From contig VGUJ01000001.1 of NCBI GenBank assembly GCA_016874235.1, positions 209,097-273,096 of the forward strand: 64,000 nt of DNA. Direction: 5' to 3'. Source of the DNA: Gammaproteobacteria bacterium. Lineage in GTDB: Bacteria; Pseudomonadota; Gammaproteobacteria; Steroidobacterales; Steroidobacteraceae. Positions within the stretch are counted from its first letter, which is position 1; each line of letters opens with the position of its first letter. The notes under the pieces were generated by a model, which searched no databases, was not told where the DNA came from, and worked only from the letters and a program-made list of their open reading frames with translations. Made by a program: the position numbers and the translations under genes. This document shows, in pieces, positions 15,469 to 23,590 of the stretch.

Positions 15469-16536
15469 TCAGGTCCAGCCTGCAGCCGGTGCCGTGAGAC
15501 CGATATGCTCGGGCAAATTGAGTAAACGGTTCATCCACTGCACGGCGCCCCCGGCGGCGCCCTTGGTGAGGTTGTCGATCACGCACATCACGGCGAGCGT
15601 GCGGCCATCGGTGGAGGCATGCAGACACGCGTAATTACTCGCGACCACGTCCTTGAGGCGAGGCGGGGTATCGACGATATGAACGAATACCGAGCCCTCA
15701 TAGAAGCCGCGCAACTTAGTGAGGAGCGCTTTAGAATCTAGGCCCACATATGCCGGCGCGAGGGTGGCTTGCACGGCGACATGGATCCCGCGGGCGAACG
15801 GACCGGAGTGAGGTACGAAGGCGAAGTTCGCCGTGATTCCGCTTGCCGCCGTGGCGCAGGCGGTGATCTCCGGAGCATGACGGTGGGCGAGTGCGTTGTA
15901 AGCGTAAAAATCGCTGTGCCGCGTTGGATGATGCGTACCGTCGACTGGCTTTCGGCCTGAGCCTGTGCTGCCGGTGACGCCGCTGACGAAGAGCGTCGGC
16001 GTGACGAGACCCAGCGAGAGTAACGGCACACTCGCGAGCAAAGTTGCCGTCGCGAAGCAGCCCGGGTGGGCGACGTGCGGTGTCGGTGACTGTTGCAAAT
16101 GCTCGGGCAGGGCGCAGGTGAAATCTTTGAGTCGTGACGGTGCGCCGTGAGGATGCTTGTAGACCGCGGCATACGCATCCGCCGAGGCGTAGCGGTAGTC
16201 GGCCGAGATATCGACGACGCGGGGATGGGTGCCCGCAGCTTCCGCAGCCTTCAACAGCTTGTCGATGAGCTCGGCACTGACGCCATGAGGTGCTGCCGAA
16301 AAGACAGCGCTCTTCGGCAGCGTCGTGATGAGTGTCGTGATCTCCGATTCGGAGAGGAAGCGCAGGTCACCCAGCGCTGGCGCGAGGTGGGGGAGGGCTT
16401 TTGCGACCGATTCGCCGGGTTGCGAGTCGGACATGACACCGGCGATTTCGAGTTGCGGGTGACCCGCCACGAGGCGAAGGACTTCGCCCGCGACGTAGCC
16501 CGTGCCGCCGAGCACGAGTGTCGGAATCTTCTTCAC
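15469..16536 (-). CDS. argC: N-acetyl(acyl)-gamma-glutamyl-phosphate reductase
   Basis: 355 residues. The N-terminal Rossmann motif GGTGYVAGEVLRL binds NADPH. The catalytic Cys160 sits in HPGCFATATLL, followed by VSGVTGSTGSGRKP and the HRHAPEI substrate segment typical of ArgC. It reduces N-acyl-glutamyl phosphate to the semialdehyde. The ATG overlaps the stop of the DUF1611 gene by four bases, so its translation is tied to that gene. All ArgC key residues are present. Confidence 0.95.
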   Translation of the reverse strand: MKKIPTLVLGGTGYVAGEVLRLVAGHPQLEIAGVMSDSQPGESVAKALPHLAPALGDLRFLSESEITTLITTLPKSAVFSAAPHGVSAELIDKLLKAAEAAGTHPRVVDISADYRYASADAYAAVYKHPHGAPSRLKDFTCALPEHLQQSPTPHVAHPGCFATATLLASVPLLSLGLVTPTLFVSGVTGSTGSGRKPVDGTHHPTRHSDFYAYNALAHRHAPEITACATAASGITANFAFVPHSGPFARGIHVAVQATLAPAYVGLDSKALLTKLRGFYEGSVFVHIVDTPPRLKDVVASNYACLHASTDGRTLAVMCVIDNLTKGAAGGAVQWMNRLLNLPEHIGLTAPAAGWT

Positions 16537-17612
16537 GATGCTGCCACCACGGGGGATCGTGCGCCGAGTCCGATGGCATCGATGACGCAGTCGCCGAGCG
16601 CTGCGCCATCGGATAGCGCATTGAAGGCAGCGACGTTCATCTGCTCGCGAATGATGTCGACGCCGACGGCGTTGTCGGTGGCTGGCCCGGTCACCGCGCA
16701 GGGCTCGATCCCGAAGCGCTCACGCAGTAATTTGACGCCGCCCCAGGCTGCGACGGGATCGTTCGCCGACAGGACGACACCCGTCAGTGCTCGACGGATG
16801 TCAGCGCTTTCGAGAATCGAGTCGACGCCGTAGGTGCCGAGAATGCCATCGCCAAGCTCGAAGACGATGACATCGGGTTTCTTGACTGCGATGTCGGTGA
16901 TCATCGTGCGTGTGAGCGCAGGACCGACGGCACGAGTCGTCGTGATGATCCCGAGATCGGTGAAGATCATGGAATTTCTCGCGCCCGCATCTTCCATGGC
17001 GAGGATGTCGCGACGGAGTGAGACGCCTGTCGCCTTGAAGCAATCGACGACGAGACCGCGATGACGCATACGACTTACCATCGCGCAGGCCGCAGCGGTC
17101 TTACCTGCTTCCATGCACGTGCCAGCGAGTGCCACGACGGGAACGCCTTGGGAATCGAGCGGCGCTGCGAGATCGAGTTTTCGATAACCGGCTCGCGCTG
17201 GCACGCCGATACGCTCGCCGAGGTAGGGGAAGTGCAACACCACGCCCAGCACGCGACAGTCGAAGGGTTTGCCTTTGTCAGGGTTGGTCGAATCGCATAC
17301 GCCCAAGACACCGCCGATGTTGAGCATCTGGATCACATCGCCCACGGCGAGTTTCTCGGGTACGTGACCCGAGTAACCGAATAGGGCTTTTCGATGTCCA
17401 AGCGCGCCGACGACGATGTCACCCTTCGTGACCTTCGCCATGCGGCCGCTCGTCAGTTCGAGCGTGTTATAGCTCGACTTGGTGTTCAGGATTTCCACGA
17501 CCACCACGACACCTTCTTCCGAAGGCAGATTTTCCGTGGCGATGCGCAACTCTTGTCCGAGACCACAGGCCTGCGTGACGGAGGCGATCTTGTCGACGAC
17601 GATAGTTCTCAT
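16533..17612 (-). CDS. DUF1611 (DgcN-like) protein, candidate N-acylglutamate synthase
   Basis: 359 residues in two parts. The first is an N-terminal alpha/beta domain (1-150). The second is a P-loop domain with GTCMEAGKT at 164-172 and a Walker-B-like PDVIVFELGDG at 246-256. This is the DUF1611 architecture. A family member, DgcN, has been reported as a D-glutamate N-acetyltransferase in D-glutamate breakdown. Here the gene overlaps argG upstream and argC downstream by four bases each, so it is a built-in member of the arginine operon. The operon has no argA or argJ, and ArgB lacks a GNAT domain. I infer that it may supply N-acylglutamate for ArgB. That function is not shown by the sequence alone; a regulatory or racemisation-linked role is possible. 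Confidence 0.75.
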   Translation of the reverse strand: MRTIVVDKIASVTQACGLGQELRIATENLPSEEGVVVVVEILNTKSSYNTLELTSGRMAKVTKGDIVVGALGHRKALFGYSGHVPEKLAVGDVIQMLNIGGVLGVCDSTNPDKGKPFDCRVLGVVLHFPYLGERIGVPARAGYRKLDLAAPLDSQGVPVVALAGTCMEAGKTAAACAMVSRMRHRGLVVDCFKATGVSLRRDILAMEDAGARNSMIFTDLGIITTTRAVGPALTRTMITDIAVKKPDVIVFELGDGILGTYGVDSILESADIRRALTGVVLSANDPVAAWGGVKLLRERFGIEPCAVTGPATDNAVGVDIIREQMNVAAFNALSDGAALGDCVIDAIGLGARSPVVAAS

Positions 17613-18835
17613 TTCTTGAAAGTCCCCTGAGCTGTCGCGAGCTCACCTGCTCGACGATGGAAAACACCTGTGAGTCCGACGATGCGTGAGAAGCCGAGTG
17701 CGTCGGCAGCCGTCCATTCTCCCGTGGCTTCACCGTAAACGCCCTTCGAGGCGGCCATCAGCGAGTAAGGAGAGTCCACGCCCTCGACGAATACCGAGCC
17801 CGGGCGGAAGAGCACGTTTACGACGCCCGTTACGCGTTGCTGAGACGAGATGAAGAACGCCTCGATGTCCCGGCATACCGGATCGAGGAGTTGCCCTTCA
17901 TGAACCCAGTCGCCATAAGGTCCAGACAGCATTTCTTTGATTCGCTGCTGTCGCCCGGTGAGTACGAGCTTCTCGAGTTCGCGATGGGCATTGAGCAGCA
18001 CTTCGGCAGCGGGCGCTTCGAAGGCTACGCGCCCTTTGGTGCCGATGATGGTATCGCCGAGATGAATGCCCCGACCGATGCCGAAAGGCCCGGCAAGCGC
18101 TTCGAGCGTCTCGATGACCTCCACGGGTGACATCGCTTTGCCATCGAGGCCGCAGGGCACGCCGTTTTGAAAGTGCACCGCATACCGCTTAGGTGCTCGC
18201 GGTTGAGTGAACGCCTCTTTCGAGAGTACCCAGGCGTCATCGGGAATGCTGCCTTGGGAGGTCAAGGTCTCTTTTCCGCCGATGCTCACGCCCCAGAGGC
18301 CGCGATTGATCGAGTAGGCCGCGCCGAAGGGTGGCACGGGCAAGTTTCGAGTCTGCAGAAATTCCAACTCTTCCTGTCGCTTGAAGTGTCGATCTCGGAC
18401 GGGTGCGATCACCTCGAGTTCGGGCGCGAGCGTTCGCAGGGCGACTTCAAAGCGAACTTGGTCGTTTCCGGCGGCCGTGCAGCCGTGGGCAATGCTGCCC
18501 GTACCGAGCTTTCGCGCCATGACCGCGATCGTCTGGGCTTGCATCACGCGTTCGGCACCGACGCAGAGCGGATAGAGCTGACCACGTCGGACGTTGCCCA
18601 TGATGAGGAATCGCAGCACTTGATCAAAGTAATCGGCACGGGCATCAATCTGGTGGTGCTCGACGGCACCGAGCGCGAGCGCTCGTTGTTCGAGCGTCTT
18701 GGCCGCCTCAGCATCGATACCGCCCGTGTCGACCGTGACCGTGATGATTGGGCGTTGATATTGCTCTTTGAGCCAAGGCACCAAGAAAGAGGTGTCGAGG
18801 CCGCCCGAGTAGGCGAGAACGATGGGCTGAGACAT
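17609..18835 (-). CDS. argG: Argininosuccinate synthase
   Basis: 408 residues. The N-terminal ATP-pyrophosphatase loop is AYSGGLDTSFL, followed by the conserved aspartate/citrulline-binding regions (GAAYSINRGLWG, HLGDTIIGTKGR, NAHRELEKLVL). It joins citrulline and aspartate using ATP. In an N-acyl pathway the acyl group must be removed from acylcitrulline first, and no deacylase is seen in the window. It follows argR by nine bases and overlaps the DUF1611 gene by four. Length and start (MSQPIVLAYSGG) are as expected. Confidence 0.95.
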   Translation of the reverse strand: MSQPIVLAYSGGLDTSFLVPWLKEQYQRPIITVTVDTGGIDAEAAKTLEQRALALGAVEHHQIDARADYFDQVLRFLIMGNVRRGQLYPLCVGAERVMQAQTIAVMARKLGTGSIAHGCTAAGNDQVRFEVALRTLAPELEVIAPVRDRHFKRQEELEFLQTRNLPVPPFGAAYSINRGLWGVSIGGKETLTSQGSIPDDAWVLSKEAFTQPRAPKRYAVHFQNGVPCGLDGKAMSPVEVIETLEALAGPFGIGRGIHLGDTIIGTKGRVAFEAPAAEVLLNAHRELEKLVLTGRQQRIKEMLSGPYGDWVHEGQLLDPVCRDIEAFFISSQQRVTGVVNVLFRPGSVFVEGVDSPYSLMAASKGVYGEATGEWTAADALGFSRIVGLTGVFHRRAGELATAQGTFKK

Positions 18836-18844
18836 GGAAAATCC

Positions 18845-19294
18845 TTAGACGCGGAAGAGTTCGCGCAGGCGCGCGACGACGGCCGTCTGCGCAGCAGCGC
18901 TGTCGGTGGCAATGAAAATGGTGTCGTCACCCGAGATCGTTCCGGCGATTTCGGGCCACTCGGCCTTATCGATGGCGATCGCGACACTTTGGGCCGCGCC
19001 GACGGTGGTACGCAGGACGGTGAGCGAGCTGCCGGCGGTGGCGACCCCTCTGACGAACTGCCGCAGGGTTCCAAAGTCATCGAGTGAGCGTTGGGTGGAA
19101 TCAGGGGCGAGGTAGCGCCCCCCGGCCTTGAGTACGCCGAGATCGCGCAGGTCGCGACTCACCGACGACTGGGTGACTGGAAACCCCTGCGCCTTCAAAA
19201 GGTCGACGATCTCCCCCTGTTTGCGCACGGCACTCCCGCGCAGGAGGCGCAGGATGGCGTTTCGGCGATCGGTTTGTTGGAGATCGGTCTGCAT
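18845..19294 (-). CDS. argR: Arginine repressor ArgR
   Basis: 149 residues from the ATG at 19294. The N-terminal winged helix contains TQSSVSRDLRDLGV, the ArgR recognition helix. The C-terminal hexamerisation and arginine-binding domain has GTISGDDTIFIA. An ATG seven codons upstream (19315) falls inside the predicted promoter and operator, so I prefer 19294. No Shine-Dalgarno sequence precedes it, and the predicted transcript start is only 5-6 bases upstream, suggesting leaderless translation. As first gene of the operon with an ARG-box-like site at its promoter, it probably represses itself and the downstream genes when arginine is high. Confidence 0.93.
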   Translation of the reverse strand: MQTDLQQTDRRNAILRLLRGSAVRKQGEIVDLLKAQGFPVTQSSVSRDLRDLGVLKAGGRYLAPDSTQRSLDDFGTLRQFVRGVATAGSSLTVLRTTVGAAQSVAIAIDKAEWPEIAGTISGDDTIFIATDSAAAQTAVVARLRELFRV

Positions 19295-19306
19295 AAAAGT
19301 GCGCGC

Positions 19307-19334
19307 ATTATGCATATTGATGCAGGCCAGTCAA
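19307..19334 (-). promoter_or_regulatory. Promoter of the arginine operon
   Basis: On the minus strand TTGACT (-35, 19334-19329) is followed after 16 bases by CATAAT (-10, 19312-19307), close to sigma-70 consensus. The expected start, near 19300, lies just upstream of the argR ATG at 19294. Confidence 0.65.
19311..19324. promoter_or_regulatory. ARG-box-like operator
   Basis: TGCAT-ATTG-ATGCA is a perfect 5-4-5 palindrome with the same spacing as the ArgR half-site pair TGAAT-N4-ATTCA. It lies in the spacer and -10 region of the argR promoter, where a bound repressor would block RNA polymerase. Confidence 0.6.
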
Positions 19335-19341
19335 TAGGCGG

Positions 19342-19395
19342 GGGCCCACCCGGGACGGGTGGCCCGGCCGGGTCGGGGGTGCCCTTCGGCACCCC
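19342..19395. terminator. Two GC-rich hairpins between the M48 gene and argR
   Basis: An 8-bp perfect stem with a CTTC loop (19376-19395) and a second stem with one bulge (19342-19364) lie just past the M48 stop on the minus strand. There is no U-run, so they may only slow or partly stop transcription entering the argR promoter. Confidence 0.35.
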
Positions 19396-19409
19396 TTGGG
19401 GCAGGGGTC

Positions 19410-20696
19410 TCAGCCTGACTTGAGGGCGGCGAGCCGCTCGATGACCGGGGGGTGCGAGTAGTTGAACCGGACGTACCACGGATCGGGGGTCAGAGTGCTC
19501 GCGTTGTCCTCGGTCAATTTGACGAGGGCGGTGCTGAGATCCGCGCCACTCGACTGCTTCTTGGCGTAGGCGTCCGCCTGGAACTCATATTGGCGCGACC
19601 GACCACTTGAAAGCGGTCCGAAGACGACGCTGAGGCAGGGCAAAACTAAAAGAAAGAGAAGTAATGCCAAAGCATCGTTGGAGGCTGAGGCATTGGGCGT
19701 CACGCCTAGGCCGAGATAGAACGCCGGTTGCTGAGCGAGCCACCCGAGCGTGGCTAGTCCGATCAGACTCATGACAAAGAGTCCGGCGATCAGCTTCATG
19801 ATGTGTTTGTGATGGAAGTGTCCGAGCTCGTGAGCGAGCACCGCTTCAAGCTCGCCCGCGGACAACCGTGCCAGCAGCGTGTCGTAGAAGACGACTCGCT
19901 TGGATCGACCGATACCGGTGAAGTAGGCGTTTGATTGTGCAGAGCGCTTGCTGCCATCCATCACGAACAGCCCCTTCGCGGAGAACCCACAGCGCTGCAT
20001 CAGCTCATTGACTCGAGCGCGAAGCCCTTCGTCTTCGAGCGGTTTGAATTCATTGAACAGCGGCGCGATGAAAAGCGGATAGATGACCATGAGCAATAGG
20101 TTGAAGGCCATCCAAAGCGCCCACGCCCACAGCCACCACGTGGGGCCCGCCGCGCCCATCAACCAAAGCACTGCAGCAATGAGAGGGACACCGATGACGA
20201 TCGAGAGCAGCGTATTCTTGATGACGTCGGTGAGCCACAGCCGATGCGTCATGCGATTGAAGCCGAATTTCTCTTCGATGCGAAAGTTTTGATACCACTC
20301 AAAGGGCAACTCGATGATGCTACCAACGAGCGTGAAGAGCACGACGAGCGTAACGGGGTAGAGAAGACTGGCCGTGGCGCTTTCGTCGCCACCAAAAAAC
20401 CGCAGCACACCATCGTTCAGTAGATCGAGGCCGCCCCCGACCGTCCATCCCAGAAGTATCAGCGTGGCAAACGCCAGTTGCACCAGTCTTAATCTTTGAT
20501 TCGCACACGTGTAGTCGGCGGCCTTGACGTGCGCCTCGTGACTGATGACTTCGCCAAAACCTTCAGGCACCCGGTCGCGATGGGCACTGACATGCCTGAT
20601 CTGCCGGCGAGCAAGCCAGATCTGAAGCAGTACGCTCAGCCCGAGAAAGACCAAAAAGAGCGTTGTTACGAGATCAGTGGTCATGGAAAACGCCAC
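19410..20696 (-). CDS. M48 family membrane metalloprotease (Ste24/CAAX protease-like)
   Basis: 428 residues with several transmembrane helices (starting about 7-24, 70-90, 110-130, 165-215 and 295-345). The zinc motif HELGH lies at 289-293, followed by the downstream glutamate region RQYEFQADAYAKK. The segment SNAYFTGIGRSKRVVFYDTLL is typical of the Ste24-type branch. Such proteases sit in the inner membrane and cleave membrane or misfolded proteins; bacteria have no prenylated CAAX substrates. It is five bases downstream of the PhoD-like gene. Assignment to M48 is firm, the substrate unknown. Confidence 0.9.
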   Translation of the reverse strand: MAFSMTTDLVTTLFLVFLGLSVLLQIWLARRQIRHVSAHRDRVPEGFGEVISHEAHVKAADYTCANQRLRLVQLAFATLILLGWTVGGGLDLLNDGVLRFFGGDESATASLLYPVTLVVLFTLVGSIIELPFEWYQNFRIEEKFGFNRMTHRLWLTDVIKNTLLSIVIGVPLIAAVLWLMGAAGPTWWLWAWALWMAFNLLLMVIYPLFIAPLFNEFKPLEDEGLRARVNELMQRCGFSAKGLFVMDGSKRSAQSNAYFTGIGRSKRVVFYDTLLARLSAGELEAVLAHELGHFHHKHIMKLIAGLFVMSLIGLATLGWLAQQPAFYLGLGVTPNASASNDALALLLFLLVLPCLSVVFGPLSSGRSRQYEFQADAYAKKQSSGADLSTALVKLTEDNASTLTPDPWYVRFNYSHPPVIERLAALKSG

Positions 20697-20701
20697 GGTC
20701 G

Positions 20702-22327
20702 TCAGATGAGATCGAGTTTGCGGGCGCCGCGCGCGGCGCGCAGCGTCTGCGTGCCATCAAGCGCAGTCCCGCGCTCACGAACGGTTTTAAGGAAATGGAA
20801 CTGCCCGGTGACGGATTCGGGTGTTAGCAGAATGCTCGTATAGCCGCGTCGACTTGCATCCATGTACGCAAGACCTGGGTTGTGCGCCGTCACCGCGCGT
20901 GCGATGTCGAGCGGATCGACGCCGGGCAAGTTGTATTCGAATCCCGGCGATGCAACCGACTGAGTCGCGAACTCGACCCCGACCTTCTGTTGTCCGATAG
21001 AGAGATTTTGTGCCCACGCGTTGTGGGTATCGCCGGCGAGAACGACGAGATCCGCGTTGGCATCTGCTGCATCTTTGAGGAGGTGTGCTCGAGCAGCAGG
21101 GAAGCCTCCCCAGCTGTCGAGGTTATAGGGTAAACCTGCGCGTGAGGCGGCGAGACCGACACGAAGTCGTCGTCGAATGAACTCCGGCGACTCTGTGCTC
21201 ACCCATTTTGCGGCGTCCTGCGGCATGATGATTTCACCCATCAACACCTGTTGCGCCAATACTTGCCATCGCGTTTTGGCAGCCGTCGATCGTCGCAAAC
21301 CGCGACGCAGCCACTCTTCTTGTTCTGCGCCGAGCATCGTTCGGCTCGAGGAATTCACTACACCCTCACGAAATTCCACGAGGGCCTTGGCAATGTCTTC
21401 ACGTCCTTTCAGTGCGCTTTCGAGATCCGGCGGGGCGTTGCGACCGGAAATGCGAGTTTCGAGCTTGAACAGTGTGGCTAAAGAGCCTATTTGATAGTCG
21501 CGCCAACGCGAATCGCTGACGGGCATCCATTCGCGATACACCCTCTCAGCGACCGCGCGACGTGTCGGCCAATCACCCTCCGTAGCGGGCTGATGATTTT
21601 CGGCACCCTCCATCCACGCATCGTTGGTGAGTTCGTGATCGTCCCATTGCGCGATCATGGGATAAAACTGATGAATTCTTTGCAGATCGGGATCGAGTCG
21701 GTAGCTTGCATATCGCAAGCGGTAGTCGGCGAGCGAGACAATTTCGTGTTCGGGCTCGATATGGCGACCCGGGATCAACGATTTCAAATCAGGATAGCTG
21801 CCGAGTGGATACTCATAGATGTAATCGCCGACATGAACGATAACGTCGAGATCGCTGCGTTCACAGGCGTGAGCGTAGGCATTGAACCAGCCAAATCCGA
21901 GGTTCGAGCAAGAAAAGAGTCCGATACCAAATTTTGAAACCTCGCCGACCGGCAGCGTACGCGTACGACCCGTCACACTCATCGAGCCATCAGGAGCGAT
22001 GAACCGATAGAAGTACCAACGGCCAGGCTCGAGACCGCGAATCGTGAGGCGTGCGGTGTGGTCACGCTGAACTTCGGCGACGACTTCGCCACCGTTGACG
22101 ATGCGAGTGAATCCGACATCTCGAGCGATCTCCGCTTTTAGGCGGACATCACCCTCGGCGACGAATCGCGTCCAGAGCAGTACGGAATCAGAGTCCGGCT
22201 CACCGCTCGTAACGCCGTGGGTGAAGCCGCGCGCCGAAAGCACGCTGGCCATCGCCGGCAGCGACAGGGCGCCGAGACCGAACATGGCGGCGTGAATCAG
22301 TTGGCGACGATCGAGGCGTAAAGTCAT
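20702..22327 (-). CDS. PhoD-like alkaline phosphatase/phosphodiesterase
   Basis: 541 residues from the ATG at 22327, which has AGGAG nine bases upstream; a longer frame is not supported. The N-terminus (DRRQLIHAAMFGLGAL) looks like a Tat signal. A fibronectin-like PhoD_N region is followed by the metallophosphatase core: FSCSN, HVGDYIYEY, QWDDHELTND and VLAGDTHNAW. These hold the Fe/Ca ligands of PhoD enzymes, which release phosphate from phosphodiesters such as teichoic acids or lipids outside the cell. It is probably co-transcribed with the M48 protease downstream. Phosphate control is likely in the family, but I see no clear Pho box. Confidence 0.9.
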   Translation of the reverse strand: MTLRLDRRQLIHAAMFGLGALSLPAMASVLSARGFTHGVTSGEPDSDSVLLWTRFVAEGDVRLKAEIARDVGFTRIVNGGEVVAEVQRDHTARLTIRGLEPGRWYFYRFIAPDGSMSVTGRTRTLPVGEVSKFGIGLFSCSNLGFGWFNAYAHACERSDLDVIVHVGDYIYEYPLGSYPDLKSLIPGRHIEPEHEIVSLADYRLRYASYRLDPDLQRIHQFYPMIAQWDDHELTNDAWMEGAENHQPATEGDWPTRRAVAERVYREWMPVSDSRWRDYQIGSLATLFKLETRISGRNAPPDLESALKGREDIAKALVEFREGVVNSSSRTMLGAEQEEWLRRGLRRSTAAKTRWQVLAQQVLMGEIIMPQDAAKWVSTESPEFIRRRLRVGLAASRAGLPYNLDSWGGFPAARAHLLKDAADANADLVVLAGDTHNAWAQNLSIGQQKVGVEFATQSVASPGFEYNLPGVDPLDIARAVTAHNPGLAYMDASRRGYTSILLTPESVTGQFHFLKTVRERGTALDGTQTLRAARGARKLDLI

Positions 22328-22431
22328 GCGCGCTCCTGGAATTGGCGAAGCTAGACAGGCGTCCGTGATCGGAAGGATAGCCGAGTCACTTGCGATAGAA
22401 TGCGACAAGTTAATGACGTACGGAACCCCTG

Positions 22432-22737
22432 ATGAGCAGCCCCGAACAATTCGTCCTGATGGTCAACGCCGTCATTCTCATCTGCGCATACTTCGTCATT
22501 TATCCGTGCTTTGCGGGCTCTGATCAGAATCACCTCGCCATCAACGATTTGATCGCCAACGCTTGTGCGTTGCTCGTCGTAGGTTTGAATTTCTGGGGCT
22601 CCGGGGAGCGTTTCGACTTGCTGATCACAGAGGTGGGTTGGTTCGGTTTCACCGTGGTGACGTTCTTACTGATGGAGCTACCACTGTTCGTTTGGTATGC
22701 GCGGCGTCATCAGCTTTTCAGATCGAACGACGAGTAA
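22432..22737 (+). CDS. Small three-helix membrane protein, unknown function
   Basis: 101 residues, start ATG at 22432. Three hydrophobic segments (about 8-28, 40-56 and 70-90), with a conserved-looking polar segment GSDQNHLAINDLIAN between the first two and a short basic tail (YARRHQLFRS). I do not recognise the family. It is divergent from the PhoD-like gene and convergent with aroE, ending six bases short of the aroE stop. Its codon use looks like that of the flanking genes. Probably a real gene, because the frame is clean and hydrophobicity is regular. Confidence 0.65.
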   Translation: MSSPEQFVLMVNAVILICAYFVIYPCFAGSDQNHLAINDLIANACALLVVGLNFWGSGERFDLLITEVGWFGFTVVTFLLMELPLFVWYARRHQLFRSNDE

Positions 22738-22743
22738 GTTGTC

Positions 22744-23577
22744 TTACGCCGCGATCTTGCGGTGAACGTCTGCGGTGTTGGGGGCGATACCCCGCCAGAT
22801 TCGGAAAGACTCCGCCGCCTGTTCGACCAACATCCCAAGTCCCTGAGCGACGCCAGCTGCGCCATACTGTCGTGCCCAGCGTATGAACGGCGTGTCGGGT
22901 TTGCCGTAACCGAGATCGTACGCAAACGTTCGTGGGCCGATGACTCGTGGATCGACCGCCGGAATGTCACCAGTCAGACCGAGTGGTGTTGCATGAATCA
23001 CGAGATCAAAGTTACCTCGATTCAAGAACGGACCGAGTTCGTCATAGCGGCAACCTTGCTCTCCTGCTAAGGCTCGCGCGCGCTCGGCCGTACGATTGGC
23101 GATGACGAGTTCGGCGGGGCGACGTTCTTTTAGAGGTCCGAGGATGCCGCGTGTCGCACCGCCCGCTCCGAGAATGAGCAGACGACGATCGCTCACTTCG
23201 ATACCGAGTCGTGTGAGATCTGCCATGAGACCCGCGCCATCGGTGTTGTCCCCGCGTATACGACCGTCCTCAAGTTTGACGAGAGTGTTGACCGCACCGG
23301 CGCGTTGGGCGCGCGGGGTCAGCTCGTCCGCCCACGTCGCAGCGCGCTCTTTATGAGGCACCGTGACATTGAGACCACGGCCTCCGCTCTCGAAGAACGC
23401 AGAGACTTCACGATCAAAGTTTTCGGGTGCGATGTCGTATCGGTCATAACTCATGGATTGTCGGTTCGCATCGGCGAATGCGCGATGGATCAATGGCGAT
23501 AGGCTGTGCGCGACCGGATGACCGACAACGCCATAACGATCCGGTATCGCCGAAACAGGTTTATTGGATCGCGTCAT
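22744..23577 (-). CDS. aroE: Shikimate dehydrogenase
   Basis: 277 residues. The N-terminal substrate domain has the shikimate-binding GHPVAHSLSP and NVTVPHKERA, with catalytic Lys76. The NADP domain contains LGAGGATRGI and the phosphate-recognising NRTAERA. It reduces 3-dehydroshikimate to shikimate in aromatic amino acid synthesis. The start MTRSNKPVSAIPDRYGVVG is natural. It lies 13 bases downstream of rlmJ on the same strand. All catalytic residues expected for AroE, rather than YdiB, are present. Confidence 0.95.
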   Translation of the reverse strand: MTRSNKPVSAIPDRYGVVGHPVAHSLSPLIHRAFADANRQSMSYDRYDIAPENFDREVSAFFESGGRGLNVTVPHKERAATWADELTPRAQRAGAVNTLVKLEDGRIRGDNTDGAGLMADLTRLGIEVSDRRLLILGAGGATRGILGPLKERRPAELVIANRTAERARALAGEQGCRYDELGPFLNRGNFDLVIHATPLGLTGDIPAVDPRVIGPRTFAYDLGYGKPDTPFIRWARQYGAAGVAQGLGMLVEQAAESFRIWRGIAPNTADVHRKIAA

Positions 23578-23590
23578 GACTTACACGATG

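Noticed and set aside
19301..19315. ATG at 19315 as argR start
   Set aside because: It falls within the predicted -10 and operator region, upstream of the expected transcript start.
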